From the NCBI GenBank assembly GCA_051658525.1, contig JBOFMT010000022.1, forward strand, positions 1 through 24,626: 24,626 nucleotides of DNA, written 5' to 3'. The position numbers were made by a program, and so were the translations under genes. The notes below the pieces were generated by a model. It did not search any database and was not told the origin of the DNA. It saw only the letters and a program-made list of their open reading frames with translations. Positions 16,709 through 23,868 of the stretch are shown here, in pieces. Every line of letters begins with the position of its first letter. Within the stretch, counting starts at the first letter, position 1. This DNA comes from JBOFMT01 sp051658525 (GTDB taxonomy: Bacteria; Bacillota_I; Bacilli_A; Erysipelotrichales; Erysipelotrichaceae).

Positions 16709-17122
16709 CTATTTATAGTGATTGAATTGCCACTGGATTCCAAACTTATCTTTTAGCGAACCATATTTTGCATTCCAGAACGTATCCGCTAAAGGAAACA
16801 ACACTTGCCCACCTTGTGCTAAAGCATGAAATTCACGTTCCATTTCCGCCTCATCTTCATAGTCAAGAAAAATACTAAAATTATCACCCATATGAAGAGG
16901 ACGATCCATTAATACATCACTCAACATAATCTGAGAGCCATGAACCCATAACGAAGCGTTCATCACCAACTGTTTACTCACTTCATCGATTGGATGTTTA
17001 GGATCACTTGGCATATCAGAGTACAATGCTACCTTTACTTCCTTAAGATTAAATACTTCTTGATAAAAATCAATCGCTGCTTTGCTTTCCGTGCGGAAAT
17101 ACAAATAAATACCCATAGACAT
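16709..17122 (-). CDS. VOC superfamily protein, PhnB/YjdN-like
   Basis: 137-residue vicinal-oxygen-chelate protein of the PhnB-like group. It opens with YLYFRTESKAAIDFYQEVFN and closes with YGSLKDKFGIQWQFN, both diagnostic. The middle SQIMLSD and the GDNFSIFLDYEDEAEME segment fit the second half-module. Such proteins are often unassigned; some act as glyoxalase-type or resistance proteins. AAGGAG is 8 nt before the ATG. It lies 82 nt upstream of the alkylsulfatase-like gene on the same strand and divergent from the GntR regulator. I see no substrate clue. Confidence 0.88.
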   Translation of the reverse strand: MSMGIYLYFRTESKAAIDFYQEVFNLKEVKVALYSDMPSDPKHPIDEVSKQLVMNASLWVHGSQIMLSDVLMDRPLHMGDNFSIFLDYEDEAEMEREFHALAQGGQVLFPLADTFWNAKYGSLKDKFGIQWQFNHYK

Positions 17123-17149
17123 ATTACTTTCTCCTTTTTGTTTTAGCTT

Positions 17150-17177
17150 ATTCTATCATCTCTTAGAAAAACTACAA
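17150..17177 (-). promoter_or_regulatory. Possible promoter of the VOC gene
   Basis: -10 TAGAAT (17150-17155) and -35 TTGTAG (17172-17177), spacer 16 nt. It sits in the 204-nt gap between divergent genes, which holds no other gene that I can support. Confidence 0.4.
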
Positions 17178-17266
17178 CTCCATCGACTTTGTATTATTTT
17201 TACGTAATTAAGCGCATACCAAACACTTGTTTTGTGAGGCTTTTTTCTTTATTTATTTTCATCGTA

Positions 17267-17297
17267 TTGACAATTAGACCTATACATAGTGTAGAAT
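17267..17297 (+). promoter_or_regulatory. Possible promoter of gntR-type gene with imperfect dyad
   Basis: TTGACA at 17267-17272 and TAGAAT at 17292-17297, but with a 19-nt spacer. The imperfect inverted repeat CTATAC/GTGTAG (about 17280-17294) overlaps the -10 and could be an autoregulatory site for the regulator. Confidence 0.4.
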
Positions 17298-17326
17298 AAT
17301 AGTAAGAAGTAAAGAGGTAGTCCTGA

Positions 17327-18046
17327 ATGATTAAATTAGAAAAACTTGTTGTACCTACAATCAAAGAAGTATTTGTACGTGAAATCGAAGCGATGATCTT
17401 ATCTGGAAAACTTAAGGTAGGTGAGCGTTTACCGACCGAGCGTGAAATGGCCGAACATATGAATGTAAGTAAAACAATTATTAACTTAGGTATGAACGAT
17501 CTTGTTGCCAAAGGCTTTGTTGACGTTATTCCACGAAAGGGGATTTTTGTCGCGGATTATCGAAAAAAAGGAAAACTAGATTCTTTACTCAGCATCATTA
17601 ACTTTAAAGGTGGAATGATGGACAAACGTGCTTTTGAGTCCTTGATGGAATTTCGATTGGTTAATGAGTGTGAAGCTGCTCGTTTGGCTGCCAAACATCG
17701 CAGTGAAGAGGATTTACAAAAGATGCAAGCTAAAATTTCCTCATTACAAAACTCTGAAAGTATTGAAGACTTCGCAAAACATATCTTTGAGTTTCATCAT
17801 TTGATTTTTTGTGCGACCAATAATGTAATCTATCCTTTGGTTCACAACGGCTTTGAGAAATTAAGTTTGTATGTCTCTACCATCTATTTTCAATCCTTTG
17901 AAACCAATCAAGCAATGGAGCGAATTAACACGTTATATGAAAGTATCCAACAACAAACGAGCGAACAAGCAAGTCTTGCCATGCGCAATTTAATTTTAAT
18001 CGGTATGGAAGTCATGGATACGCAATATTTTGAACCACAATCCTAA
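17327..18046 (+). CDS. GntR-family transcriptional regulator, FadR/FCD subgroup
   Basis: 239-residue DNA-binding regulator, the only plus-strand gene. The winged helix (about residues 11-75) reads LKVGERLPTEREMAEHMNVS followed by IPRKGIFVADY. The helical FCD ligand-binding domain (about 95-235) starts FESLMEFRLVNECEAARLAA and contains EFHHLIF, the usual region of metal or acid-ligand histidines. FCD regulators commonly sense sugar acids, fatty acids or other carboxylates. GAGG lies about 10 nt before the ATG. It diverges from the VOC and alkylsulfatase-like genes, so it may control them, although its ligand is not readable. A strong terminator follows at once. Confidence 0.92.
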   Translation: MIKLEKLVVPTIKEVFVREIEAMILSGKLKVGERLPTEREMAEHMNVSKTIINLGMNDLVAKGFVDVIPRKGIFVADYRKKGKLDSLLSIINFKGGMMDKRAFESLMEFRLVNECEAARLAAKHRSEEDLQKMQAKISSLQNSESIEDFAKHIFEFHHLIFCATNNVIYPLVHNGFEKLSLYVSTIYFQSFETNQAMERINTLYESIQQQTSEQASLAMRNLILIGMEVMDTQYFEPQS

Positions 18047-18070
18047 CAAGTACACTGTACTTGTTTTTTT
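18045..18070 (+). terminator. Terminator of the GntR gene
   Basis: AACAAGTAC, loop ACT, GTACTTGTT, then a T run. The stem begins within the TAA stop codon. Confidence 0.9.
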
Positions 18071-18097
18071 ATGTAATCGATACAAAATCTATACAAA

Positions 18098-18116
18098 AAA
18101 AAGCCCCGAAGGACTT
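18098..18116 (-). terminator. Terminator of the Val-Thr-Lys-Gly tRNA operon
   Basis: Minus strand AAGTCC, loop TTCG, GGGCTT, then a run of T. It follows the tRNA-Gly CCA by about 12 nt. Confidence 0.85.
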
Positions 18117-18127
18117 ATTTGTTTTTA

Positions 18128-18201
18128 TGGAGCGGATGATGGGAATCGAACCCACGTAGTCAGCTTGGAAGGCTGAAGTTCTACCATTGAACTACATCCG
18201 C
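18128..18201 (-). tRNA. tRNA-Gly (anticodon TCC)
   Basis: 74 nt with encoded CCA. Acceptor stem GCGGATG/CATCCGC, anticodon loop CTTCCAA, T-loop GGGTTCGATTCCC. Identical to the tRNA-Gly at 24407-24480. Confidence 0.96.
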
Positions 18202-18213
18202 AAATCATAAGAA

Positions 18214-18289
18214 TGGTGACCCGTTGGCGACTCGAACGCCAGACCCTCTGATTAAAAGTCAGATGCTCTACCAACTGAGCTAACGGGTC
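18214..18289 (-). tRNA. tRNA-Lys (anticodon TTT)
   Basis: 76 nt with encoded CCA. Acceptor stem GACCCGT/ACGGGTC, anticodon loop CTTTTAA. Identical to the copy at 24493-24568. Confidence 0.96.
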
Positions 18290-18297
18290 ACATATAA

Positions 18298-18373
<76 letters not shown>

Positions 18374-18380
18374 GTGTAAA

Positions 18381-18456
18381 TGGTGGGGGTTAACGGGCTC
18401 GAACCGCTGACCCTCTGCTTGTAAGGCAGATGCTCTCCCAACTGAGCTAAACCCCC
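18381..18456 (-). tRNA. tRNA-Val (anticodon TAC)
   Basis: 76 nt with encoded CCA. Acceptor stem GGGGGTT/AACCCCC, anticodon loop CTTACAA. First gene of the four-tRNA operon. Confidence 0.95.
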
Positions 18457-18499
18457 GTGGACATCCTCGATTAAACTGTTTTAACCTTGGTGCCTATAT

Positions 18500-18528
18500 A
18501 TAATACCATTTGGACAACATCGTGTCAA
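18500..18528 (-). promoter_or_regulatory. Promoter of the Val-Thr-Lys-Gly tRNA operon
   Basis: -35 TTGACA (18523-18528), 17-nt spacer, -10 TATTAT (18500-18505): near-consensus, as usual for stable RNA. It is 55 nt past the glpP stop. No hairpin terminator for the glp operon is visible in between, only T- and A-rich runs. Confidence 0.85.
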
Positions 18529-18582
18529 CGATTATTTGTATTTTTTTTCATATCTTTTTTTAGGCTTTTTTTATCGTTTTTT

Positions 18583-19122
18583 TCACCAAAATTCATGATT
18601 GGATGTGGTGACCGCCTGTGCTCCTGCATCGAGGATGGTTTGAATCTGCTCTTTGTTTTGTAGGAGTCCTCCTCCAATGACAGGAACACTTGTTGCCGCT
18701 TGCAACAAAGCAATTGCTTGTGGTGCTAAAGCAGGTAACATCTCTACAAAGTCTGGCTTGGTTTTATTTACCTGTACCATCGCTTTTTGTAAACTTTGAT
18801 GGTCAATTAAAAAGACACGTTGAATGGCAACGACCCCATTTTTCTTTGCTGCTTCTAGTACGCGTGGTTTCGTGGATAGGATGCCATCTACATGTTGCGA
18901 TTGCACTAAAAATTCAACCCCATACTCATCACTACTTACACCTTTCAATAGATCGATGTGCACATAGAGCTGTTTCCCTGCAAGATGAGCACGATTTACC
19001 ATGTCTGCCAAAAAGTTAATGTGCATATCGAGAATCACCCCAATCACACAAGAAGAACGCAAAAAGCGTTCAAAGTTTTTCATATTCGTTATTGCTGGGA
19101 TGATTGGTTGTTTGTGTTGCAT
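18583..19122 (-). CDS. glpP: Glycerol-3-phosphate-responsive antiterminator GlpP
   Basis: 179-residue GlpP-family regulator. The TIM-barrel family start IIPAITNMKNFERFL is followed by VIGVILDMHI, YVHIDLLKGVSSDEYGVEFL, DGILSTKPRVLEAAK, DFVEMLPALAP, VPVIGGGLLQNKEQI and AVTTSNHEFW, all typical. In B. subtilis GlpP binds leader mRNA when glycerol-3-phosphate is present and prevents termination. The likely target here is the leader terminator upstream of the GlpA-like gene in the same operon. The start overlaps the DUF1667 gene by 34 nt, with GGAG about 8 nt before the ATG. It is the last gene of the operon, whereas B. subtilis has glpP upstream of glpFK. Confidence 0.93.
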   Translation of the reverse strand: MQHKQPIIPAITNMKNFERFLRSSCVIGVILDMHINFLADMVNRAHLAGKQLYVHIDLLKGVSSDEYGVEFLVQSQHVDGILSTKPRVLEAAKKNGVVAIQRVFLIDHQSLQKAMVQVNKTKPDFVEMLPALAPQAIALLQAATSVPVIGGGLLQNKEQIQTILDAGAQAVTTSNHEFW

Positions 19123-19484
19123 GAAAGGTACTCCATTTCTCGCGTTGCTACGATATCAACACCAAGCCCAAGTACATTTTCCACAATGACTTGCCCATAG
19201 GTGACTGGTGCCTGTACACGTACTGCATTGATCTCTTCCATTATATCAAAGATTTTCACTTTTGGAACCCGTCCATTGCTCATCACCGGAAGTCTTGGAT
19301 AACGTGCTCCTTCGATATAAACAGTCGTTGTAATCGTGCGCATCGGATTTGTCAGTTCTTCCACTGCATAAACGTTGCCCTTAGGACAGCGATTGCCCGT
19401 GACAACCACCGCTTGCTCATTTTGTTCTACCGTTAGTTGGCAGCCTAGTGGGCAAACAATACACGTTAGTTCGCTTTTCATCAT
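19089..19484 (-). CDS. DUF1667 four-cysteine protein
   Basis: About 131 residues. N-terminal cysteines CIVCPLGC and NRCPKG (four in all, C-x2-C-x3-C and one more) suggest a zinc or iron-sulfur site. The rest, NPMRTITTTVYIEG, LPVMSNGRVPKVKIFDIM and the closing VDIVATREM, matches DUF1667. Members sit with GlpA/GlpO-like and FAD/NAD oxidoreductase genes in glycerol operons of anaerobes, so a role as third subunit of a glycerol-3-phosphate dehydrogenase complex is plausible. GGAGG lies 4 nt before the ATG at 19484 and 7 nt before the ATG at 19481; either may be used. It overlaps the stop of the upstream oxidoreductase (TGATG). Confidence 0.88.
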   Translation of the reverse strand: MMKSELTCIVCPLGCQLTVEQNEQAVVVTGNRCPKGNVYAVEELTNPMRTITTTVYIEGARYPRLPVMSNGRVPKVKIFDIMEEINAVRVQAPVTYGQVIVENVLGLGVDIVATREMEYLSCNTNNQSSQQ

Positions 19485-20728
19485 CACACCTCCACTTCTA
19501 GGGAAATACCCTGCTTCATCTCTGCCACATATTCAGGTTGTACCACTATTTTTTCCATTTCCGCTGGGGCTAAATGCAGTTTTTTCCAACGTTTCTTTTC
19601 TACACCATCCACATACAATACAATTGATGCTTGCTTGCTCACTTGTTTCACACGAAACATTAATTCTAGCGGTTGACTCAGTGAGCCAATTTGTTGTGGA
19701 ACAACATATGAGATTCCCGTTCCCGCATTTACCGCAACGCGCTTACAGTCGTGCTGTTGCATCGTAAGGTAGCTCGCCGCATTACGACCAGCTTTTTTTC
19801 CTTCCGCTGAAACAAAATCAACCAAATCATGCACATGCAAGACATTACCACATGCAAAGACACCAGGTATGCTTGTTTCCAAGTGTTCATTTACGATTGC
19901 CCCTTTGGTTTGTGGTGATAGCTTGATCGCTGCTTGTTCACTTAACCCGTTTTCCGGAATTAAACCAACCGATAGCAATAACGTATCTACTTCAAACTGT
20001 TGTTCAGTTCCTGCGATTGGATTTCGTTGTGCATCCACCGCCTGAATCGTAATGGATGTTAAATTATCATTGCCTTTGATATCACTAATGGTATGTTGAA
20101 GGTAGAGAGGAATATCAAAATCTTCCAAACACTGCTTGATGTTACGTGGTAATCCATTGGAATATGGCATAATCTCCGCTACGCCCAACACCTTTGCCCC
20201 TTCTAACACCATCCTTCTAGCCATAATCAATCCAATGTCTCCACTCCCTAAAATAAACACACGCTTTCCTACCAAATAACCTTCCATATTTAAATATCGC
20301 TGTGCGGTACCTGCACTCCAAATCCCTTTGGGTCTTGTACCTGGTAGCGCTATTGCACCGCGCGTACGCTCACGGCACCCCATCGCTAACACGATTGCTT
20401 TGGCTTGTAGTGTTACATACCCCTCTTCTGGATTACAGTAGGTAAGCGTTTTGTTGTCATCCATGGATATCACCATACTGTTTAAGCGATATTCAAGTTC
20501 CAACGCTTTGAATTGCGTTATGAATTTATGGGCATAGGCAGGTCCTGCTAACTCTTCTTGAAATTCGTGCAGACCAAAGCCATTGTGAATACATTGTAAG
20601 AGAATTCCCCCTAATTCCGCATCGCGTTCTAATAAGAGGATATCGTCTATTCCATGTTCTTTGGCAGCAATTGCTGCGGCTAACCCTGCGCTACCTCCAC
20701 CAACAATCACCAAGTCTACTTGTTTCAT
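19484..20728 (-). CDS. FAD/NAD(P)-dependent oxidoreductase of the glycerol operon (GlpB-like role)
   Basis: 414-residue two-nucleotide-fold flavoprotein. FAD site: VDLVIVGGGSAGLAAAIAA near the N-terminus. Second dinucleotide site: KRVFILGSGDIGLIMARRM in the middle. Near the C-terminus IPGVFACGNVLHVHDLVDFV is the usual FAD-contact motif. C46 in LLQCIHNGFGLH is characteristic of this subgroup rather than a CxxxxC disulfide. It probably takes electrons from the GlpA-like subunit to NAD(P) or another carrier; this is inferred from gene neighbourhood. The ATG overlaps the previous stop (ATGA), with GGGAG 7 nt upstream. Confidence 0.88.
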   Translation of the reverse strand: MKQVDLVIVGGGSAGLAAAIAAKEHGIDDILLLERDAELGGILLQCIHNGFGLHEFQEELAGPAYAHKFITQFKALELEYRLNSMVISMDDNKTLTYCNPEEGYVTLQAKAIVLAMGCRERTRGAIALPGTRPKGIWSAGTAQRYLNMEGYLVGKRVFILGSGDIGLIMARRMVLEGAKVLGVAEIMPYSNGLPRNIKQCLEDFDIPLYLQHTISDIKGNDNLTSITIQAVDAQRNPIAGTEQQFEVDTLLLSVGLIPENGLSEQAAIKLSPQTKGAIVNEHLETSIPGVFACGNVLHVHDLVDFVSAEGKKAGRNAASYLTMQQHDCKRVAVNAGTGISYVVPQQIGSLSQPLELMFRVKQVSKQASIVLYVDGVEKKRWKKLHLAPAEMEKIVVQPEYVAEMKQGISLEVEV

Positions 20729-22170
20729 CTTTGTTCTCCCTTGCTGCTTTTCTCTTGTAATATATACGTAGTCGCTCGATCATAAACAACTTCTTCCACC
20801 TTGATTCCCAGTGTTTTAGCTAGTATCGCTACTACGAGCGGTTCACAAAATCCTCCTTGGCAGCGCCCCATTCCAGGACGTACACGTTTTTTTACCCCTT
20901 TGACACTGCGAGCTCCTACACTTCGTTTGATCACATCTACAATTTCTGCTTCACTTACTTGTTCACAACGACATACCATTTGCGCAAAACTTGGATCTTT
21001 GCTAACCAAAGCATCGCGTTCTTCCTGTGACATTGATTTTAAATTAAGAAAGCCACGACGCTTTGGTTGAAATGCTGGATTTTTTGGGTAGTTTGCATCA
21101 CACGCTAAAAGTTCTTCCACTACATAACGTCCAATGGCTGGTGCACTTGCTAATCCTGGGGATTCAATCCCCAATGCTAAGATGACATCGGGATGATTTG
21201 GCATACTTGTCACCATAAAGTCCTGATGAGTACTTGTAGGTCGCAAACCAGCAAAGGTTCGTACAACTGTATCCATCGGTAAATCTTTTACGGTGCGCTT
21301 TACTTCCTGTGCGATATGCGCTAACTGCTCACTCGTTGTTCCTAGGTCTTCCTTATCATCAACAAACGTTGAATTCGGTCCTAGCAAAAGATTTGTGGAC
21401 ACCGTAGGTGTTACCAAGATACCTTTTCCGAGTTGGGTTGGCAAAGGATAGAGCACTCGATTTACATGCATCTTTTTCGCATGATCTAGTACAAAGTACT
21501 CCCCTTTTCTTGGTGTAATTATAGTTTCAAATTGTGGATCAATCATTCTAGCAATTTCATCGGCATACAACCCGGCAGCATTGATGATTTTTTTTGTATG
21601 GAACGCACCTTGTTCACACTGCAAGGTATAGCCATGTGCTTCTTTGGTAATGGCACTTACTCGATGATCCAAAAATAGTTCTACCCCATTATCAACCGCA
21701 TTCTCCATTAGCGCGATACACACTTCCCATGGATAAACAATTTTAGTCGTTGGCAAGTTTAATACAGCTACCACAGTATCCGCTAAGTTTGGTTCTAAAG
21801 CAATTGCCTCAACGCGTTGTAGGATACTTGCAGGAATATTACGTTGCTCACACACCTGCAACATAGCTTCTAGCCGTTCCACTCCAGCTTGATCATGTGC
21901 TACCACAAATCCACCACATGGTTTACAAGCAAAAGCGAGTTCCTTGGCATATTGTGGATAGAGTGCATTCCCCTCTACATTAAAACGAGCCTTCAAACTT
22001 CCCGCTTTGGGATCATGTCCTGCATGAATGATGGCAGAGTTTGCCATACTAACACCATTTCCCACATCATGTTCCTGTTCCAATACCGCAATACGTAATT
22101 GATACTTTGCTAAATCGCGTGCGATAAAACTTCCAATTACCCCTGCCCCAATTACAATAATATCGTACAT
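20725..22170 (-). CDS. GlpA/GlpO-like FAD glycerol-3-phosphate dehydrogenase with BFD [2Fe-2S] domain
   Basis: 481-residue flavoprotein oxidising glycerol-3-phosphate to dihydroxyacetone phosphate. The N-terminal FAD fold is MYDIIVIGAGVIGSFIARDL, the DAO catalytic domain runs to about residue 370, and a BFD-type domain follows with cysteines C400, C402, C437 and C442 (CRC and CQGGFC). The BFD cluster could pass electrons to the next two gene products. The start is set at the ATG with AGGAGG 4 nt upstream. A longer reading from 22212 would place its first codons inside the leader terminator and adds a non-homologous tail before MYDII. Preceded by its own promoter, cre-like site and terminator. 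Confidence 0.92.
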   Translation of the reverse strand: MYDIIVIGAGVIGSFIARDLAKYQLRIAVLEQEHDVGNGVSMANSAIIHAGHDPKAGSLKARFNVEGNALYPQYAKELAFACKPCGGFVVAHDQAGVERLEAMLQVCEQRNIPASILQRVEAIALEPNLADTVVAVLNLPTTKIVYPWEVCIALMENAVDNGVELFLDHRVSAITKEAHGYTLQCEQGAFHTKKIINAAGLYADEIARMIDPQFETIITPRKGEYFVLDHAKKMHVNRVLYPLPTQLGKGILVTPTVSTNLLLGPNSTFVDDKEDLGTTSEQLAHIAQEVKRTVKDLPMDTVVRTFAGLRPTSTHQDFMVTSMPNHPDVILALGIESPGLASAPAIGRYVVEELLACDANYPKNPAFQPKRRGFLNLKSMSQEERDALVSKDPSFAQMVCRCEQVSEAEIVDVIKRSVGARSVKGVKKRVRPGMGRCQGGFCEPLVVAILAKTLGIKVEEVVYDRATTYILQEKSSKGEQR

Positions 22171-22183
22171 AGACCCTCCTAAA

Positions 22184-22224
22184 GTATAAAAAGAGAGTGC
22201 AAATGGTGTCATTTGAACTCTCTT
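22184..22224 (-). terminator. Leader terminator upstream of the GlpA-like gene, probable GlpP target
   Basis: Minus strand AAGAGAGT, mismatch, CAAATG, loop ACAC, CATTTG, mismatch, ACTCTCTT, then TTTAT. It ends only about 14 nt before the start codon, so RNA polymerase must read through for the gene to be expressed. This is the arrangement controlled by GlpP at B. subtilis glpD. Direct GlpP binding is inferred. Confidence 0.85.
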
Positions 22225-22253
22225 TCTCTCTTGTCATATTAACTTGTAACTTT

Positions 22254-22281
22254 ATTGTACCACAACAATCTAAAAATGCAA
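22254..22281 (-). promoter_or_regulatory. Internal promoter between glpK and the GlpA-like gene
   Basis: -10 TACAAT (22254-22259) and -35 TTGCAT (22276-22281), spacer 16 nt. Start of transcription expected near 22247, giving a leader of about 77 nt that contains the terminator. Confidence 0.65.
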
Positions 22282-22290
22282 GCGGTTACG
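22276..22290 (+). promoter_or_regulatory. cre-like site overlapping the internal promoter and glpK stop
   Basis: ATGCAAGCGGTTACG matches the B. subtilis cre consensus WTGNAANCGNWNNCW at 14 of 15 positions, failing only the last base. It covers the -35 element and the glpK stop codon, so CcpA binding there would repress the downstream genes. Inferred. Confidence 0.55.
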
Positions 22291-23779
22291 AATGATATGC
22301 AATCGTTGCACGAATGGCGCGTAACCAACCATCATACAGCGCATCACGAAGCGATGGTTCCATTTGTGGTTGGAACACACGCTCTAATACAACTTTATTT
22401 TCAATCTCAGCAACACTTGAAAACATACCACAAGCAAGCCCCGCCAACATCGCAGCTCCCAAAGCAGTGGTTTCTGGATTTTTTGGACGTTCGACACTTA
22501 CTCCTAAAATATCAGCTTGAAATTGCATCAAGACATTATTTTTCACTGCACCACCATCAACTCTTAAACTGCATAAATTAATTCCACTATCTTCTTCCAT
22601 TGCATGTAGTACATCTTTGGTTTGATAATCCAAAGACTCTAAGGTTGCGCGAATCAAATGTTCTTTCGTCGTCCCTCTTGTAATTCCAAAAATACTACCA
22701 CGTGCTTTATCATCCCAATAGGGAGCACCTAATCCTACAAAGGCAGGAACAACATACACCCCATCACTCGAATCAACGCGTTGGGCAAACAATTCCGAGT
22801 CCTCAGCCTTGTCAATTAGTTTTAATCCATCTCGTAACCATTGGATTGCACTACCAGCTACAAAAATTGATCCTTCTAAGGCATAACTGATTTTCCCATC
22901 CAACCCCCAAGCCAATGTGGTTAACAAATTATTTTGAGAACGAATCGGAGCAGTTCCCGTATTCATCAATAAGAAGCATCCGGTACCATACGTATTTTTT
23001 GCCATTCCAGGATCCCAGCACATTTGCCCAAACAAAGCAGCTTGTTGATCCCCTGCGATACCACAAATGGGTACTTCACGACCAAAGAAATGATAGGGAG
23101 CCGTAGTTCCAAATACACAAGACGAATCTTTGACTTGTGGTAACATCGCCAAAGGAATCTCAAACATTTCTAGTAAGCTAGGATCCCAACACAAATCATA
23201 AATATTGTACAGCATCGTTCGACTGGCATTGGAATAATCTGTAGCATGCACCACACCACCACTTAGTTTCCATAACAACCAAGTATCAATCGTACCAAAT
23301 AATAAATTGCCAGCATCTGCTTGTTCCTTAACGCCATCGACATGGTCCAACATCCACTTGATTTTACTAGCGCTAAAATAAGCATCAATCCGAAGTCCAG
23401 TTTTTGCTTGTACCAGAGAATCATAGCCTTTTGCTTTCCACAAATCACAAAGCTCACTACTTTGTCGAGATTGCCAGACAATCGCATTGTATACCGGCAT
23501 TCCAGTTTCTTTATCCCAAACGACCGTGGTTTCTCTCTGATTGGTAATTCCAATCCCTTTTACTTGCTCTGGTTTGACGCGTGCTTTTTGTAAACATTCC
23601 GCAAGTACCGCCAATACACTCAACCATATTTCATTCGCATCTTGTTCAACCCATCCCGGTTCTGGAAAGAGTTGGGTAATCTCGTGTTGTGCCATCGCTA
23701 CTTGTTGCAACTCACTGTTGTACAAGATGGCACGGGTACTCGTGGTACCTTGGTCAATCGACATGATAAATTGTTCCAT
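22286..23779 (-). CDS. glpK: Glycerol kinase
   Basis: 497-residue FGGY kinase that phosphorylates glycerol to glycerol-3-phosphate in the cytoplasm. Visible motifs: MSIDQGTTSTRAILY (N-terminal phosphate loop), TNQRETTVVWDKETG, IAGDQQAALFGQMCWDPGM, NTYGTGCF and ALGAAMLAGLACG. H230 in APYHFFG corresponds to the histidine that HPr phosphorylates in Gram-positive GlpK, so PTS activation is likely. The start chosen is the ATG at 23779, because AGGAG lies 7 nt upstream; an ATG at 23785 directly abuts that AGGAG and has no room for the ribosome. First gene of the glycerol operon. No glycerol facilitator gene is seen in the window. Confidence 0.97.
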   Translation of the reverse strand: MEQFIMSIDQGTTSTRAILYNSELQQVAMAQHEITQLFPEPGWVEQDANEIWLSVLAVLAECLQKARVKPEQVKGIGITNQRETTVVWDKETGMPVYNAIVWQSRQSSELCDLWKAKGYDSLVQAKTGLRIDAYFSASKIKWMLDHVDGVKEQADAGNLLFGTIDTWLLWKLSGGVVHATDYSNASRTMLYNIYDLCWDPSLLEMFEIPLAMLPQVKDSSCVFGTTAPYHFFGREVPICGIAGDQQAALFGQMCWDPGMAKNTYGTGCFLLMNTGTAPIRSQNNLLTTLAWGLDGKISYALEGSIFVAGSAIQWLRDGLKLIDKAEDSELFAQRVDSSDGVYVVPAFVGLGAPYWDDKARGSIFGITRGTTKEHLIRATLESLDYQTKDVLHAMEEDSGINLCSLRVDGGAVKNNVLMQFQADILGVSVERPKNPETTALGAAMLAGLACGMFSSVAEIENKVVLERVFQPQMEPSLRDALYDGWLRAIRATIAYHS

Positions 23780-23842
23780 TGTCATCTCCTATGTTATTTA
23801 TTATCTTCAGTGTATCACAAATGAAAAACAAGATACAACTAA

Positions 23843-23866
23843 CAAAAAAAAGAGCACAAGCTCTTC
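23843..23866 (-). terminator. Terminator of the small gene upstream of glpK
   Basis: Minus strand AAGAGC, loop TTGT, GCTCTT, then a T run, just after the stop at 23869. It separates the small gene from the glycerol operon. Confidence 0.85.
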
Positions 23867-23868
23867 TC

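Larger units (their letters stand above)
18128..18290. repeat. Direct repeat copy 1: Gly-Lys tRNA pair
   Basis: This block, tRNA-Gly plus spacer plus tRNA-Lys, recurs at 24407-24569. By eye only two bases differ, both in the 12-nt spacer. Same orientation, about 6.3 kb apart. Confidence 0.95.

Noticed and set aside
17200..17511. 103-residue minus-strand reading frame opposite the GntR gene start
   Set aside because: Antisense to the winged-helix coding region and crosses the regulator's promoter; no ribosome binding site.
22171..22212. Longer start for the GlpA-like protein at 22212 (14 extra residues)
   Set aside because: Those codons lie in the leader terminator and its loop, no ribosome binding site precedes them, and the family starts at MYDIIVIGAG. 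The ATG at 22170 has AGGAGG upstream.
23780..23785. glpK start at 23785
   Set aside because: Its ATG directly abuts AGGAG with no spacer; the ATG at 23779 has proper spacing.
23791..23842. Promoter for glpK
   Set aside because: A promoter must exist here, but I find only weak candidates (TTGTAT with ATACAC or TACACT), so I did not list one.
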